Positions 18,095 to 27,500 of a DNA stretch of 64,000 nucleotides are shown one piece after another. The position numbers and the translations under genes were made by a program. The first letter of the stretch is position 1, and each line of letters opens with the position of its first letter. Source of the stretch: Thermanaerosceptrum fracticalcis (lineage in GTDB: Bacteria; Bacillota; Peptococcia; DRI-13); the NCBI RefSeq assembly GCF_000746025.2, contig NZ_CP045798.1:2094501-2158500 (forward strand), read 5' to 3'. Under the pieces are notes generated by a model that ran no database searches, was not told where the DNA came from, and saw nothing but the letters and a program-made list of their open reading frames with translations.

Positions 18095-19129
18095 TTACTT
18101 GGTATCGATAACTTTCTGAATAAGGTCCTTGCCGCCAACTTTCTGAGCATATTTGTCGTACAAGGGTTGTACTGCTTTCCGGAAGGGTTCAAGGTCAGGT
18201 GTATTTACTTCGACGCCTTTTTCTTTAATTTTTGCTAGCATCTCTTGTTCACGGGACTGGAGGAGCTTTCGCTCGTAATCACGTCCTTCAACAGCTGCTT
18301 CTTGAAGGGCTTTTTTAATATCTTCGGGCAGGCCTTGGAAGAATTTTTCATCAATCAAAAGAGGAACCCCGGAATAGAAATGCTTAGTCATAGAGAGATA
18401 TTTGGTAACCTCAGCGAAACCGCCGGTGTAAGCTGTCTCCATGGCACCTTCAGCTGCGTCAATTGTTTTTTGCTGCAGGGCGGTGTATACTTCACCCCAG
18501 GCCATAGGCGTGGAACTTGCACCCATGATATTAAAGGTATCAATCATTAAGGGGTTTTCCATAACACGAATTTTAATGCCGCTCATGTCTTCGGGCTTAT
18601 TGATAGGACGCTTGGTATTAAACACACTGCGGAAACCCTGATCCCACCAGGCCAGGTTACGAATTCCGGCGTCTAACATCTTTTTGTTAATCATGTCACC
18701 TACTTCCCCGTCTAAAACCTTGTAAGCGTGGGCCTGGTCACGGAAGAGATAAGGAAGGTCTAAGAGCATGATTTCAGGTACAAAACCGCTAATAGGTCCA
18801 GTGGAGATTAAGCCCATTTCCACCGTATGTACTTGCATACCCTCCACCAGGTCACGTTCATTACCTAGCTGGGAACTGGGGAATACTTTTACTTCAACTT
18901 TGCCATTGGTCTTTTTAGATACTAATTCCGCAAAATGATTAAGAGCAAGGTTATATGTATGGTCCGGAGCCAGAACATGTCCAACACGAATGGTAATCTT
19001 CCCGTCTTTTGTCGATGGATTATTTCCGTCTTTTTTGGCATTATCATTACCACAGCCTGCAATTGCAACAATTAATAAAACGATTAAGGACAGTGCCAAG
19101 ATTTTCTTAATAAACTTTTTACTCATCAT
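18095..19129 (-). CDS. dctP: TRAP transporter substrate-binding lipoprotein
   Basis: 344 aa. The signal peptide has lipobox Ile-Ala-Gly-Cys near residue 26, so the protein is lipid-anchored outside the membrane. The DctP fold is shown by IRVGHVLAPDHTYNLALNHFAE at the N-terminus and by a conserved Arg in GIKIRVMENPLMIDTF that binds the substrate carboxylate in this family, followed by TPMAWGEVYTALQQKTIDAAEG. First gene of the transporter operon, downstream of a sigma-54 promoter with a leader of about 230 nt. The ligand is unknown; 4-hydroxybutyrate or a similar acid is suggested by context. Confidence 0.93.
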   Translation of the reverse strand: MMSKKFIKKILALSLIVLLIVAIAGCGNDNAKKDGNNPSTKDGKITIRVGHVLAPDHTYNLALNHFAELVSKKTNGKVEVKVFPSSQLGNERDLVEGMQVHTVEMGLISTGPISGFVPEIMLLDLPYLFRDQAHAYKVLDGEVGDMINKKMLDAGIRNLAWWDQGFRSVFNTKRPINKPEDMSGIKIRVMENPLMIDTFNIMGASSTPMAWGEVYTALQQKTIDAAEGAMETAYTGGFAEVTKYLSMTKHFYSGVPLLIDEKFFQGLPEDIKKALQEAAVEGRDYERKLLQSREQEMLAKIKEKGVEVNTPDLEPFRKAVQPLYDKYAQKVGGKDLIQKVIDTK

Positions 19130-19368
19130 TTGCTCCTCCTCAATTCATTAGTCCTCTTTATATTGCAGTTTTTTATCAATGGAGTTCAGCTTCACCTCCT
19201 TCATGAGTAAAAAGAAGTAAAATCCTCATTACTCATTTGTTTAATTAGGGCAAGGCAATATCTTCGACATTTTTTATGTTTTTCGATATATTTCTCGACC
19301 ACCCCCCGGTTTCCTGCCGATTGTTAAAAAAACCACAAGTTTTTTCATATTTCTCCACTTATTTTTTA

Positions 19369-19389
19369 CAAGCAATATTCGTGCCATAT
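19369..19389 (-). promoter_or_regulatory. Sigma-54 promoter of the TRAP operon
   Basis: On the minus strand TGGCACGAATATTGC is a perfect TGGCAC-N5-TTGC element (GG at 19384-19385, GC at 19372-19373). The predicted start is near 19360, leaving a 230-nt leader before dctP in which I see no gene. Confidence 0.88.
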
Positions 19390-19426
19390 TAATAAGACAA
19401 AATCATACACTTTTTTTCGTTAATTT

Positions 19427-19442
19427 GATGTAATTTCGCATC
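19427..19442. promoter_or_regulatory. Upstream activator palindrome 1 (TRAP operon)
   Basis: GATGTAATTTCGCATC, about 45 bp upstream of the -24 element. It is the reverse complement of the site at 19493-19508. Confidence 0.8.
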
Positions 19443-19492
19443 GTTTTTGTGTTTTGTAGTTATTTTTTTGTACTCTGTAGAGGTTTGTCATT

Positions 19493-19528
19493 GATGCGAA
19501 ATTACATCTCGGGATGCAATCTCGCATC
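19493..19528. promoter_or_regulatory. Upstream activator palindromes 2 and 3 (TRAP operon)
   Basis: GATGCGAAATTACATC (19493-19508) and GATGCAATCTCGCATC (19513-19528), starting 20 bp apart, about 110-145 bp upstream of the promoter. With the other four sites the consensus is GATGYRAWWTYRCATC. Confidence 0.8.
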
Positions 19529-19553
19529 ATAATCGTCATTGCTGCGTCATGGC

Positions 19554-19604
19554 CTCTCCGAGTTAGCTCACCATCTACATAAAGAAGTGAACAAATTTAA
19601 GATA
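19554..19604 (+). pseudogene. Second remnant of a chemotaxis-receptor C-terminus
   Basis: Seventeen codons read Leu-Ser-Glu-Leu-Ala-His-His-Leu-His-Lys-Glu-Val-Asn-Lys-Phe-Lys-Ile, matching the tail at 498-602 with several changes. The stop codon is lost and stops occur in the other frames upstream. Too short and decayed to be functional. Confidence 0.45.
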
Positions 19605-19622
19605 TTTCAAGATATAAGGAAT

Positions 19623-19660
19623 AAAAAGATTCCCCGGAAAACTCCCGGGGAATCTTTTTA
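19623..19660. terminator. Bidirectional rho-independent terminator
   Basis: Stem GATTCCCCGG / CCGGGGAATC flanked by an A tract on the left and a T tract on the right, so it can act on both strands. It separates the sigma-54 region from the remnants to the right. Confidence 0.8.
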
Positions 19661-19663
19661 TTC

Positions 19664-19889
19664 CTACATCCTGCTCATCATGGGTAATGTAAACAGGTAA
19701 ATATTTAAGATGCCCAACAAGATAACCAGTTACAGCGGGCGTTGGTATCATGGTTCTGGTGGAACTTGTTTCATTTCTCTTGGTTGAACTTTTACCAAAA
19801 CTTATGCCACCGCCGTTCTACGGGAATATTTCAGAAAACCTGCTATAGCCAGTACTGCCAGGTTAATTATCAAAAAGACATACAGTAAA
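19664..19889 (-). pseudogene. Internally deleted duplicate of the polyferredoxin / His-rich gene pair
   Basis: Bases 19664-19735 match the 3' end of the polyferredoxin gene (around 24915-24990), and 19750-19889 match its 5' end plus the 3' end of the upstream His-rich gene (around 26226-26362). The matching includes the gene junction and the end of the C-terminal membrane segment. About 1.2 kb of the middle is missing. This is a scar of a former second copy on the same strand as the intact genes. Confidence 0.75.
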
Positions 19890-19892
19890 TTT

Positions 19893-19920
19893 AAGAGACA
19901 TGTGTTTGCACATGTCTCTT
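19893..19920 (-). terminator. Hairpin downstream of the Gly/Met-rich gene
   Basis: Perfect 12-bp stem AAGAGACATGTG / CACATGTCTCTT with a 4-nt loop, 26 nt past the stop of the gene at 19947. Only three T residues follow on the minus strand. Confidence 0.55.
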
Positions 19921-19946
19921 TCAGTAAGTAGTGTACTGTTTAGAAA

Positions 19947-20243
19947 TTACCTGTAGCCGTAACTACCCATCATGCCGCCGTAACCGCCCATCATCCCACC
20001 AAAGCCCTGGGGTGCAGCACCGTTACCAAAATACTGGCTCATCATGCCGTTAGGACCATGACAGTAAGCATACATCTGCTGCCAAAAATCTTGACCGGGT
20101 TGAGGGGGCACAGGGGTTTGAGACTGGGGAGCCTGAATCACAGGAGCTTGGGTCGTCTCCTGAGAATCGGAAGCGGCAATTGCCGTCCCGGCAATCCCAA
20201 TGAGCAGTAAACCGACAACCAGGAAAATGATACTTTTTTTCAT
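19947..20243 (-). CDS. Secreted Gly/Met/Tyr-rich small protein
   Basis: 98 aa. Signal peptide of about 23 residues ending Ala-Ile-Ala-Ala, then a Gln/Pro linker, a conserved-looking WQQMYAYCHGPNGMMSQYFG segment, and a C-terminal tail of GGMMGGYGGMMG repeats. No enzymatic fold is seen. Cys-His plus repeated Met-Met pairs suggest a metal-binding (possibly copper) envelope protein, but this is inference. It has its own promoter of the 11-nt direct-repeat type at 20289-20342, shared with the copper and envelope genes further right. Confidence 0.75.
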   Translation of the reverse strand: MKKSIIFLVVGLLLIGIAGTAIAASDSQETTQAPVIQAPQSQTPVPPQPGQDFWQQMYAYCHGPNGMMSQYFGNGAAPQGFGGMMGGYGGMMGSYGYR

Positions 20244-20288
20244 TTCAATTCCTCCTTTAAATTTGGTTTATGATTTACCTGCAGGTTT

Positions 20289-20342
20289 ATCATATCAAGT
20301 AGTTGTGACCAAACTTGGGAGGAATTTTGAACATTTTATGAA
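20289..20342 (-). promoter_or_regulatory. Direct-repeat promoter (11+11-26-TANNNT)
   Basis: Minus strand: TTCATAAAATG then TTCAAAATTCC (20342-20321), 26 nt, then -10 TATGAT (20294-20289). Expected start is near 20282, upstream of the gene at 19947-20243. One of ten promoters with this exact layout. Confidence 0.75.
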
Positions 20343-20368
20343 CAAATAGTAATGAAATTTCAAAAACC

Positions 20369-20530
20369 TTATACCAGTCTTATTTTTTCACACTTATCTA
20401 TTTGGACCACCCGGCCATCCTGAATGATGATGGTGACACTGCCATAACGGACACTTTTGACGGCTTCAAGTACCCTCTTCCACACCTGTGCGTCATGCTG
20501 TTCTTTTGTAACCTTCTCTACGTCACCCAC
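20369..20530 (-). CDS. DUF2292 (YezD-like) small protein
   Basis: 53 aa from a GTG start with GGAGG 8 nt upstream. The signature YGSVTIIIQDGRVVQIDKCE (residues 29-48) is that of the DUF2292/YezD family. Members are often found beside cysteine, methionine or sulfate-assimilation genes. Here the gene lies just downstream of metY-metA with its own sigma-A promoter. The molecular function is not known. Confidence 0.85.
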   Translation of the reverse strand: MGDVEKVTKEQHDAQVWKRVLEAVKSVRYGSVTIIIQDGRVVQIDKCEKIRLV

Positions 20531-20607
20531 TGGAGATACCTCCTTTAAGCGTAAATAAAATTCCTTTCCGGCCGTAGACTGAGGGAATATCTTTTATATT
20601 TGGAGTA

Positions 20608-20636
20608 AGTATACTTTGAGAATAACCAACTGTCAA
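20608..20636 (-). promoter_or_regulatory. Sigma-A promoter of the DUF2292 gene
   Basis: Minus strand TTGACA (20636-20631), 17-bp spacer, TATACT (20613-20608). Near-consensus; start expected near 20601. Confidence 0.75.
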
Positions 20637-20688
20637 CGGCAGTGAATTTCCTGGTCCTCCTTTATCTGGATAGTATCTCCGGACAACG

Positions 20689-21606
20689 TTATTTCAACTG
20701 CCGCAAATCAAAAGGAGTTTCCTGGTACACATAATAGTTAAGCCAGTTGGCAAAAAGAAGATTGGCATGGCTTCTCCATTTTACAACAGGGTCCTTCGTC
20801 GGGTCATTTTCAGGAAAATAGTTTTGGGGAAGAGCAATGGGCAGACCTCTGGCCACATCACGCTCATATTCGGCTTTTAAGGTCAGTGGATCATATTCAG
20901 AATGTCCCGTGACAAAAATTTGCCGTCCATTCTTGGCAGCCACTATATATATACCGGCTGTGGGAGACTCTGCCAGTATCTCCAATTCAGGTATCTTCAG
21001 GATGTCCTCCCTTCTGATTTCGGTATGCCTGGAATGGGGAGCATAAAACTCATCATCAAAACCACGTAAAAGCATCGTATTTTTCCTATTCACCTGATGG
21101 GTAAAAACCCCAAACATCTTTTCGGGCAAGGGATACTTAGGTACTCCATAATGATAGAAGAGTCCTGCCTGTGCACCCCAGCAGATATGGAACGTGGAAT
21201 ATACATGATGCAGGGACCATTCCATGATTGCGGTTAATTCTTCCCAATAATCCACCTCTTCAAAGGCCATATCTTCTACAGGAGCTCCGGTAATAATCAT
21301 GCCGTCGAACTTTTCATGTTTAATGTCCTCAAAGGTATTATAAAACTTTAACAGATGTTCCTCCGGCGTATTTTTGGACTGATGGGTACGGGGGTGTAGC
21401 AAGACAATGTCAACCTGAAGAGGAGAATTTCCTAGAAGGCGAAGGATCTGGGTTTCAGTAGCGATCTTAGTAGGCATCAAATTTAAGATGGCAATTTTTA
21501 AGGGCCGGATATCCTGATGAATAGCTCGTTCTTCCTTCATAACAAAAATATTCTCACTTTGTAAGATTTCTCTCGTTGGCAAATTATCAGGAATATTAAT
21601 GGGCAT
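20689..21606 (-). CDS. metA: Homoserine O-acetyltransferase (MetA type)
   Basis: 305 aa, full-length MetA fold. It acylates homoserine in methionine synthesis. The nucleophile region [11 protein letters not shown] holds the catalytic Cys, and [14 protein letters not shown] the downstream catalytic residues. In [16 protein letters not shown] the Glu after Pro-Val is the residue that favours acetyl-CoA over succinyl-CoA in characterised MetA proteins. That fits the O-acetylhomoserine sulfhydrylase encoded 25 bp upstream in the same operon. Confidence 0.93.
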   Translation of the reverse strand: MPINIPDNLPTREILQSENIFVMKEERAIHQDIRPLKIAILNLMPTKIATETQILRLLGNSPLQVDIVLLHPRTHQSKNTPEEHLLKFYNTFEDIKHEKFDGMIITGAPVEDMAFEEVDYWEELTAIMEWSLHHVYSTFHICWGAQAGLFYHYGVPKYPLPEKMFGVFTHQVNRKNTMLLRGFDDEFYAPHSRHTEIRREDILKIPELEILAESPTAGIYIVAAKNGRQIFVTGHSEYDPLTLKAEYERDVARGLPIALPQNYFPENDPTKDPVVKWRSHANLLFANWLNYYVYQETPFDLRQLK

Positions 21607-21631
21607 TTGCTCTTTCTCCCCCCCGTTTTCC

Positions 21632-22985
<1,354 letters not shown>

Positions 22986-23003
22986 ATATGGTCAGCAAAA
23001 ACG

Positions 23004-23145
23004 AAAAATCTCTTCCTAACAGGAAGAGATTTTTAAAAACTAAAAACTCATCTGTTAGGATAATCATCCTACAGGAATTAGCACCTCGCATGAAAGCAGG
23101 TTGCCGGGTTTCATTGGGCCAGTCCCTCCACCTCTCTGGATGAGT
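23004..23145 (-). promoter_or_regulatory. SAM-I (S-box) riboswitch with terminator
   Basis: The aptamer runs from 23145 to about 23046 on the minus strand. It contains the S-box signatures AGAGAGGTGGAGGGACTGGC, AATGAAACCCGGCAACC and GGTGCTAATTCC. P1 is formed by ACTCATC (5') and GATGAGT (3'). The expression platform is a terminator at 23034-23004 with 14-bp arms and a T tract. High S-adenosylmethionine should stop transcription of metY-metA. Confidence 0.95.
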
Positions 23146-23166
23146 ATATATGCTGTTTTGAAAATT

Positions 23167-23195
23167 ATTATAAAGAGGGTTAAAGGCATTGTCAA
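23167..23195 (-). promoter_or_regulatory. Sigma-A promoter of the metY-metA operon
   Basis: Minus strand TTGACA (23195-23190), 17-bp spacer, TATAAT (23172-23167): a full-consensus promoter, starting just before the SAM-I aptamer. Confidence 0.85.
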
Positions 23196-23204
23196 TATGC
23201 AAAT

Positions 23205-23525
23205 TTACAGGTTGTCATTATTCAACTGTTTGTCGCCGATGCCCCACTTTCTCAGTATGGCCAGAGCATAATCCTCCGGGGAATATCCTTCTAAGGTGTT
23301 GACCGTTACCGCCACGATCTGGGCTTTGGTCTTGCGTGCTAGCTCTGCGGAGGTTTGTATAATGGTTTGTTCCGTACTTTCACTTAAGATGTTGGCTTTG
23401 TCCAGTACATAAAAGCTACTGGTGGGATTAGGAATGGGAGGATCGGCGGACCAGGTGGGAACAGACCAGACTATAAGGCTAAAGAGTATTTTAAGCTGTA
23501 GCTGTTTTACATTTATTTTCCGCAA
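23205..23525 (-). pseudogene. Truncated TPM-domain (YgcG-like) protein
   Basis: 106 aa with a signal-like N-terminus and the first part of a TPM domain (FYVLDKANILSESTEQTI, then KAQIVAVTVNTLEGYSPEDYAL and RKWGIGDKQLNND). The family usually continues through a conserved GVLLL segment and a C-terminal membrane or low-complexity region. Here the frame ends right after RKWGIGDK-, at the edge of the metY promoter. A 3' deletion is the likely cause. Confidence 0.7.
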
Positions 23526-23672
23526 AATTGCCGTAAACTTTTTAATTATACCGAGGTAATTTTCATTTTATATTTGCATGGTAATTATTGGGTATTTGTT
23601 TATGTATCGTTGGAAAACATATAAATAGTTCATTATGCTTGGTTAATTTTAATGTCGAAAGGAGTATCGTCT

Positions 23673-24854
23673 ATGCAAAAGCAGTTGATGCACCAGCTGC
23701 TCAGTCAGGTGGCTACCGGTTCCCTGGCTGTAACTTACTGGGACGGAACAACAGAACAGTATGGGAACGGTAACCCTGCCTGTAGAATTATTTTTAACAA
23801 TCCGCTAGATCCTAAAAAAGTACTTGGTGACCCGGTCATGGCTTTAGGCGAAGCCTATATGGATGGGGCCATAGAATTTGAAGGAGAACTTGAGAAATTT
23901 CTCAAGCTTGCTTTTTTAAACAAAAACTCTTTCCTACAGCGGAACCCAAGAGTAAGAAAAACACTGTTACGGTGGCAGCGACCAAATTCCTTGCAACAAC
24001 AGAAAATGGATGTACAGCATCATTATGACCTGGGGAATGACTTTTTCGCCTTATGGCTGGATGAGACCATGAGCTATTCATGCGCCTATTTTTGCTCTCC
24101 CCAAGACTCTTTATACCAGGCTCAACTACAAAAGATCGATCATGTGCTAAAAAAGCTGCAACTCCGTCCAGGAGAGACTTTGCTGGATATCGGGAGCGGC
24201 TGGGGCTGGTTAATTATCCGGGCAGCCCAGCAATATCAAGTTAAGACCTTAGGAATTACCCTCAGTGAAGAGCAATATAGGGAAACTAAACGCAGGATTC
24301 AGGAATTAGCCCTGGAAGAATTGGTAGAAGTAGAGCTCATGGACTACAGAACACTGGCGGAAAGCGGTCGTACCTTTGATAAGGTAGTGAGTATAGGGAT
24401 GTTAGAGCATGTAGGAAGAGCCAATCTACCGCGTTATATGGCTTCAGTGGACAAATTGCTAGCTCCCCAGGGCCTCTCACTTCTACATACAATTACTCAC
24501 TTAAAAGAAGGACCGGTCAATTCCTGGATTGAGAAATACATCTTTCCCGGTGGTTACATCCCCTCCCTCAGGGAACTAATCTGGCTGCTCCCGGAATATG
24601 ACTTTCACCTCTTGGATGTAGAGAGCCTCCGCCTCCACTACGCTATGACCCTGGACCGCTGGGCAGCAAATTTTGAAAAGAATGCGGAAACAGTACATAA
24701 AAGGTATGGTGAACGCTTTGTCCGCATGTGGCGGTTGTATTTGCAGTCCTGTGCCGCTTCCTTCCGCTATAGCGGCCTGGATATCCATCAAATCCTTTTC
24801 TCTAAAGGATTGAATAACAATTTACCTCTGACACGCCACTATCTTTATGTGTAG
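23673..24854 (+). CDS. cfa: Cyclopropane-fatty-acyl-phospholipid synthase
   Basis: 393 aa. SAM-dependent methylene transfer to unsaturated phospholipid acyl chains. Recognised by HYDLGNDFFALWLDETMSYS, the SAM site LLDIGSGWGWLIIRAA and the VSIGMLEHVGRANLP motif. The start at 23673 has AAAGGAG 8 nt upstream. A lone plus-strand gene between minus-strand operons; I see no clear promoter for it in 23526-23672. Confidence 0.93.
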   Translation: MQKQLMHQLLSQVATGSLAVTYWDGTTEQYGNGNPACRIIFNNPLDPKKVLGDPVMALGEAYMDGAIEFEGELEKFLKLAFLNKNSFLQRNPRVRKTLLRWQRPNSLQQQKMDVQHHYDLGNDFFALWLDETMSYSCAYFCSPQDSLYQAQLQKIDHVLKKLQLRPGETLLDIGSGWGWLIIRAAQQYQVKTLGITLSEEQYRETKRRIQELALEELVEVELMDYRTLAESGRTFDKVVSIGMLEHVGRANLPRYMASVDKLLAPQGLSLLHTITHLKEGPVNSWIEKYIFPGGYIPSLRELIWLLPEYDFHLLDVESLRLHYAMTLDRWAANFEKNAETVHKRYGERFVRMWRLYLQSCAASFRYSGLDIHQILFSKGLNNNLPLTRHYLYV

Positions 24855-24920
24855 TTTTGAAACCAGAGTAAATTATAAACCCCTATGCCATTTATGAAAG
24901 GAGACTGTGTATATTATCAT

Positions 24921-26273
24921 CTACATCCGGCTCATCATTGGCAAGGTAAACAGGTAAATATTTAAAATGCCTAAAAGAATAACCAGAATGGTGTGGACTA
25001 GGAATGGTCTCTTGAAATCATCCTGGTAATTGTATTTGGCAATGCGGTAGACGGTATAAATGGAGCCCAGCACCCCCAAACCAATTAAAGCGAACTGCAA
25101 GAGTTGGATAACGTCATTGGAGACCAGGGCAGGAGAGCCTTCCGGCATCTCTGTAAATAGGGCGATAAAGGTATAGAAAATGGATTTCCCTTCCGCTAAC
25201 AGGTGGAAAAGGTTATGAGCCAGGTGCCCGGCTAAATCTAGTGGTATCAACGCGTAGCCAAAGCGGGCAAAGTTTACGGTAGTTGACTCTGTCTTTTTCG
25301 CAAAGAAACTGGTGATAAAGAGCAGAGCTACCGTGGAACCCATCGCAATCAAGAAGGCGATGGTGAAGATAACGGCGTAATTGCTCGTTCCGGTCAGGTT
25401 CTCCAGGAAGGCCAGCATTTTACCCCAGACATCCAGCATAGTGATGTTTTGGATAAAGACGATGCCGACAATAACGATAGCCAGGAAGGATTCCTCAAAG
25501 GATGGTTTTCTAATAAACCAGAGTTCCCTGGTAGGTACTCTTAAAGAAACCTGGATAGAATCATTGGGGCAAGATTTCACGCAATAACCGCAGTAGTTAC
25601 AACGCGCATTGGTATCCATGGTTCGTGGAAACTCAAACATGGGACAACCGGGGACTTTTCCGTTTCCTTTGAAGCAGGAAGCAGTCTTACAATCCTTACA
25701 GATATCGGGAGTAGCCCGCAATTCTACGGCACCGGCTCTCGCATAGTTACTGGACAAGCCGCCAAGGAAACAGAGATAACGGCACCAGGTTCTTCTCTCC
25801 CAGAAAGCGCCGGAGATGACTACACCTGTTACAAGCATCAATAAGAGGATACCGGATCCCCAGGGTGATTCCACGATACCCCAGACATGATCTGCCCAGG
25901 TAATTAGAATAAAGAAAAAGTCAATCAGCCAAATACCATATTTCTTAAGGAACTTAGGCACCGGACCATTCAACCCCACTACCTTCTGGACCAGGTCACT
26001 CAAGGTAGCGAAGGGACAGATGGCACACCAGAATCTTCCTAAAAGGAGAAAGATTAACGGAATTAAGGGCCACCATAAGACCCAGGTAGCTGCTGTACCA
26101 AAGTTGTCATGGGCTGCGTCAGGACCAAAGAGTAGCTGGTAGACGATAAAACCAAAAATAAAGAAAGTTGGCCACACAATGATCCCTGGATACCAGGGCT
26201 GCTTTAGAATATCTTTTATGAACGAAATCCTGGGTGGAACTTGTTTCACTTCTCCTGGTTGAACTTTTGCCAA
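24921..26273 (-). CDS. Membrane-bound polyferredoxin (NapH/NosR-C-like 4Fe-4S protein)
   Basis: 450 aa with 8 or so membrane segments and two kinds of cysteine motif. Membrane-edge pairs lie in RFWCAICPFATL and TWCRYLCFLGG. A central domain has CKDCKTASCFKGNGKVPGCP and a [4Fe-4S] set CNYCGYCVKSCPNDSI near residues 215-240. The layout matches the NapH/NosR/CcoG group, whose members pass electrons across the membrane or serve copper-enzyme assembly. A TTG start lies 3 nt after the stop of the His-rich gene, so the two are coupled. A deleted duplicate is at 19664-19889. The redox partner is unknown. Confidence 0.82.
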   Translation of the reverse strand: MAKVQPGEVKQVPPRISFIKDILKQPWYPGIIVWPTFFIFGFIVYQLLFGPDAAHDNFGTAATWVLWWPLIPLIFLLLGRFWCAICPFATLSDLVQKVVGLNGPVPKFLKKYGIWLIDFFFILITWADHVWGIVESPWGSGILLLMLVTGVVISGAFWERRTWCRYLCFLGGLSSNYARAGAVELRATPDICKDCKTASCFKGNGKVPGCPMFEFPRTMDTNARCNYCGYCVKSCPNDSIQVSLRVPTRELWFIRKPSFEESFLAIVIVGIVFIQNITMLDVWGKMLAFLENLTGTSNYAVIFTIAFLIAMGSTVALLFITSFFAKKTESTTVNFARFGYALIPLDLAGHLAHNLFHLLAEGKSIFYTFIALFTEMPEGSPALVSNDVIQLLQFALIGLGVLGSIYTVYRIAKYNYQDDFKRPFLVHTILVILLGILNIYLFTLPMMSRM

Positions 26274-26276
26274 AGA

Positions 26277-26645
26277 TTATGCCACCACCGTTCTACGGGA
26301 ATATTTCAGAAAACCTGCTATAGCCAGTACTGCCAGGTTAATTACTAAAAAAACATACAGTAAAGCATAGTTTCTTTCGGTTATTTTGGTACCGTGGCCG
26401 CCTCCGCCGTGGTCATCGGCTGTTTCGTGAGATTCCATAGGTGTCATATTCCCGGTCATCTCTTGTCCACTATGGGTTTCCACAGGTTGCGTATTGTTGT
26501 TTGGGTTAACTTTAACGTTTTTGTCGCCTGTGCCGTGACTGGAACCGGAACCATGGCTGTCATTACCCGCAGCCAGGGTAATTCCCGGCAATACTGTAAC
26601 TATCAAGGTCATAATGAGAATTAAAGCCATCACTTTTTTCTCCAA
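26277..26645 (-). CDS. His/Met-rich exported protein with C-terminal membrane anchor
   Basis: 122 aa. N-terminal signal (residues 1-25), a low-complexity extracytoplasmic part rich in His, Met, Gly and Asn (SHGSGSSHGTGD, then MTPMESHETADDHGGGGHG), and one membrane helix near residues 93-113. The His clusters suggest metal capture outside the membrane. It is translationally coupled to the polyferredoxin at 24921, suggesting a two-protein membrane complex. It is preceded by a direct-repeat promoter. Confidence 0.75.
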   Translation of the reverse strand: MEKKVMALILIMTLIVTVLPGITLAAGNDSHGSGSSHGTGDKNVKVNPNNNTQPVETHSGQEMTGNMTPMESHETADDHGGGGHGTKITERNYALLYVFLVINLAVLAIAGFLKYSRRTVVA

Positions 26646-26708
26646 TCCGAATCCTTCCTTTCCTTAATGTCTGAAAATATCTTCCAGTTAAAGAAATTTT
26701 TCCGAATG

Positions 26709-26762
26709 ATAATAACAAGGAAATATGGATAAACTGTGATCAATTTGTGTATAAAGTGTGAA
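26709..26762 (-). promoter_or_regulatory. Direct-repeat promoter of the His-rich/polyferredoxin operon
   Basis: Minus strand: TTCACACTTTA then TACACAAATTG (26762-26741), 26 nt containing ATCACAGTTTA in register, then -10 TATTAT (26714-26709). Confidence 0.8.
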
Positions 26763-26792
26763 GTATTAAGAGATAATTAGTGCACTTCAAAC

Positions 26793-26933
26793 TTACAGCG
26801 ATGCCACCAATTTTCTCTTGGGAGTTAAGGGTGTTTTATTCCTGTTTCCTGTTGAATATCTTCCCCATGGCCACTTTACCTGCAATTTGCGGAACACACT
26901 GAATCCAGCTATATTCAGGCCAAAAAAGATCAT
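26793..26933 (-). pseudogene. Possible membrane-protein fragment
   Basis: An open frame of 46 codons begins MIFFGLNIAGFSVFRKLQ, which looks like the end of a membrane helix plus a cytoplasmic tail. There is no good ribosome site and the family is not recognisable. It lies between the terminator at 26955 and the promoter at 26709. It is either a decayed remnant or a chance frame; nothing else is seen in 26763-26954. Confidence 0.25.
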
Positions 26934-26954
26934 GAATAAACCTATAGAATCATA

Positions 26955-26991
26955 AAAAAGAAAATGAGGAGTTCTTTTTCTAGACTCCTCA
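26955..26991 (-). terminator. Terminator of the sulfur-trafficking operon
   Basis: Minus strand stem TGAGGAGT / ACTCCTCA followed by TTTTCTTTTTT, 20 nt past the stop of the DsrE-like gene. Confidence 0.8.
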
Positions 26992-27010
26992 CTTCTTTAC
27001 TATTTTTTTA

Positions 27011-27490
27011 CTAGATAAAGAGATTAACTCCCGCTTGATCAGCTTCACCTAAATAAGTGGCCACTCCGGCAAATTCCAGGCCGGGAATTAATTCCTCTTC
27101 TTTTATACCCATCACATCCATAGACATGGTGCAGGCCACCATTTTCACACCCAGTGCCTGGGCAGAAGCGATAAGTTCGGGAAGGGTGTTAACCTGCTTA
27201 TCCCCCATGATTTTCTTCATCATTACGGCTCCCATTCCCCAGAAGTTCATCTTGGACAATCCCAGTTTTTCTGCACCTCTGGGCATCATCCAACCAAAAA
27301 TCTTCTCCAGGAAGCCCTTTTTCACCGGGACATTTTCGGGCTTGCGTAGAATATTCAGTCCCCAGAAGGTAAAGAACATGGTGACATCGTCGCCCATTGC
27401 TGCAGCCCCGTTAGCAATAATGAACCCGGCCATGGCTTTGTCTAAATCACCGCTAAACATGATGATGGTTTTTTTATTGGACTGGACCAT
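27011..27490 (-). CDS. DsrE/DsrF-like (peroxiredoxin-family DUF) sulfur-trafficking protein
   Basis: 159 aa from the ATG at 27490 (GGAGGGGG upstream). DsrE-like fold: KTIIMFSGDLDKAMAGFIIANGAAAMGDDVTMFFTF at the N-terminus and the MVACTMSMDVMGI segment with a likely active Cys near residue 125. Family members accompany TusA and rhodaneses in persulfide transfer. Directly downstream of the tusA-like gene and in the same operon as a CoA-disulfide-reductase-type protein. Confidence 0.85.
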   Translation of the reverse strand: MVQSNKKTIIMFSGDLDKAMAGFIIANGAAAMGDDVTMFFTFWGLNILRKPENVPVKKGFLEKIFGWMMPRGAEKLGLSKMNFWGMGAVMMKKIMGDKQVNTLPELIASAQALGVKMVACTMSMDVMGIKEEELIPGLEFAGVATYLGEADQAGVNLFI

Positions 27491-27500
27491 GTTCCCCCTC

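Noticed and set aside
19130-19360. Search for a riboswitch or leader peptide in the 230-nt dctP leader
   Set aside because: No recognisable aptamer or open frame with a ribosome site; only weak A/T-rich inverted segments.
24855-24920. Search for a terminator between the convergent cfa and polyferredoxin genes
   Set aside because: No stable stem with a T tract could be seen in the 66-bp gap.
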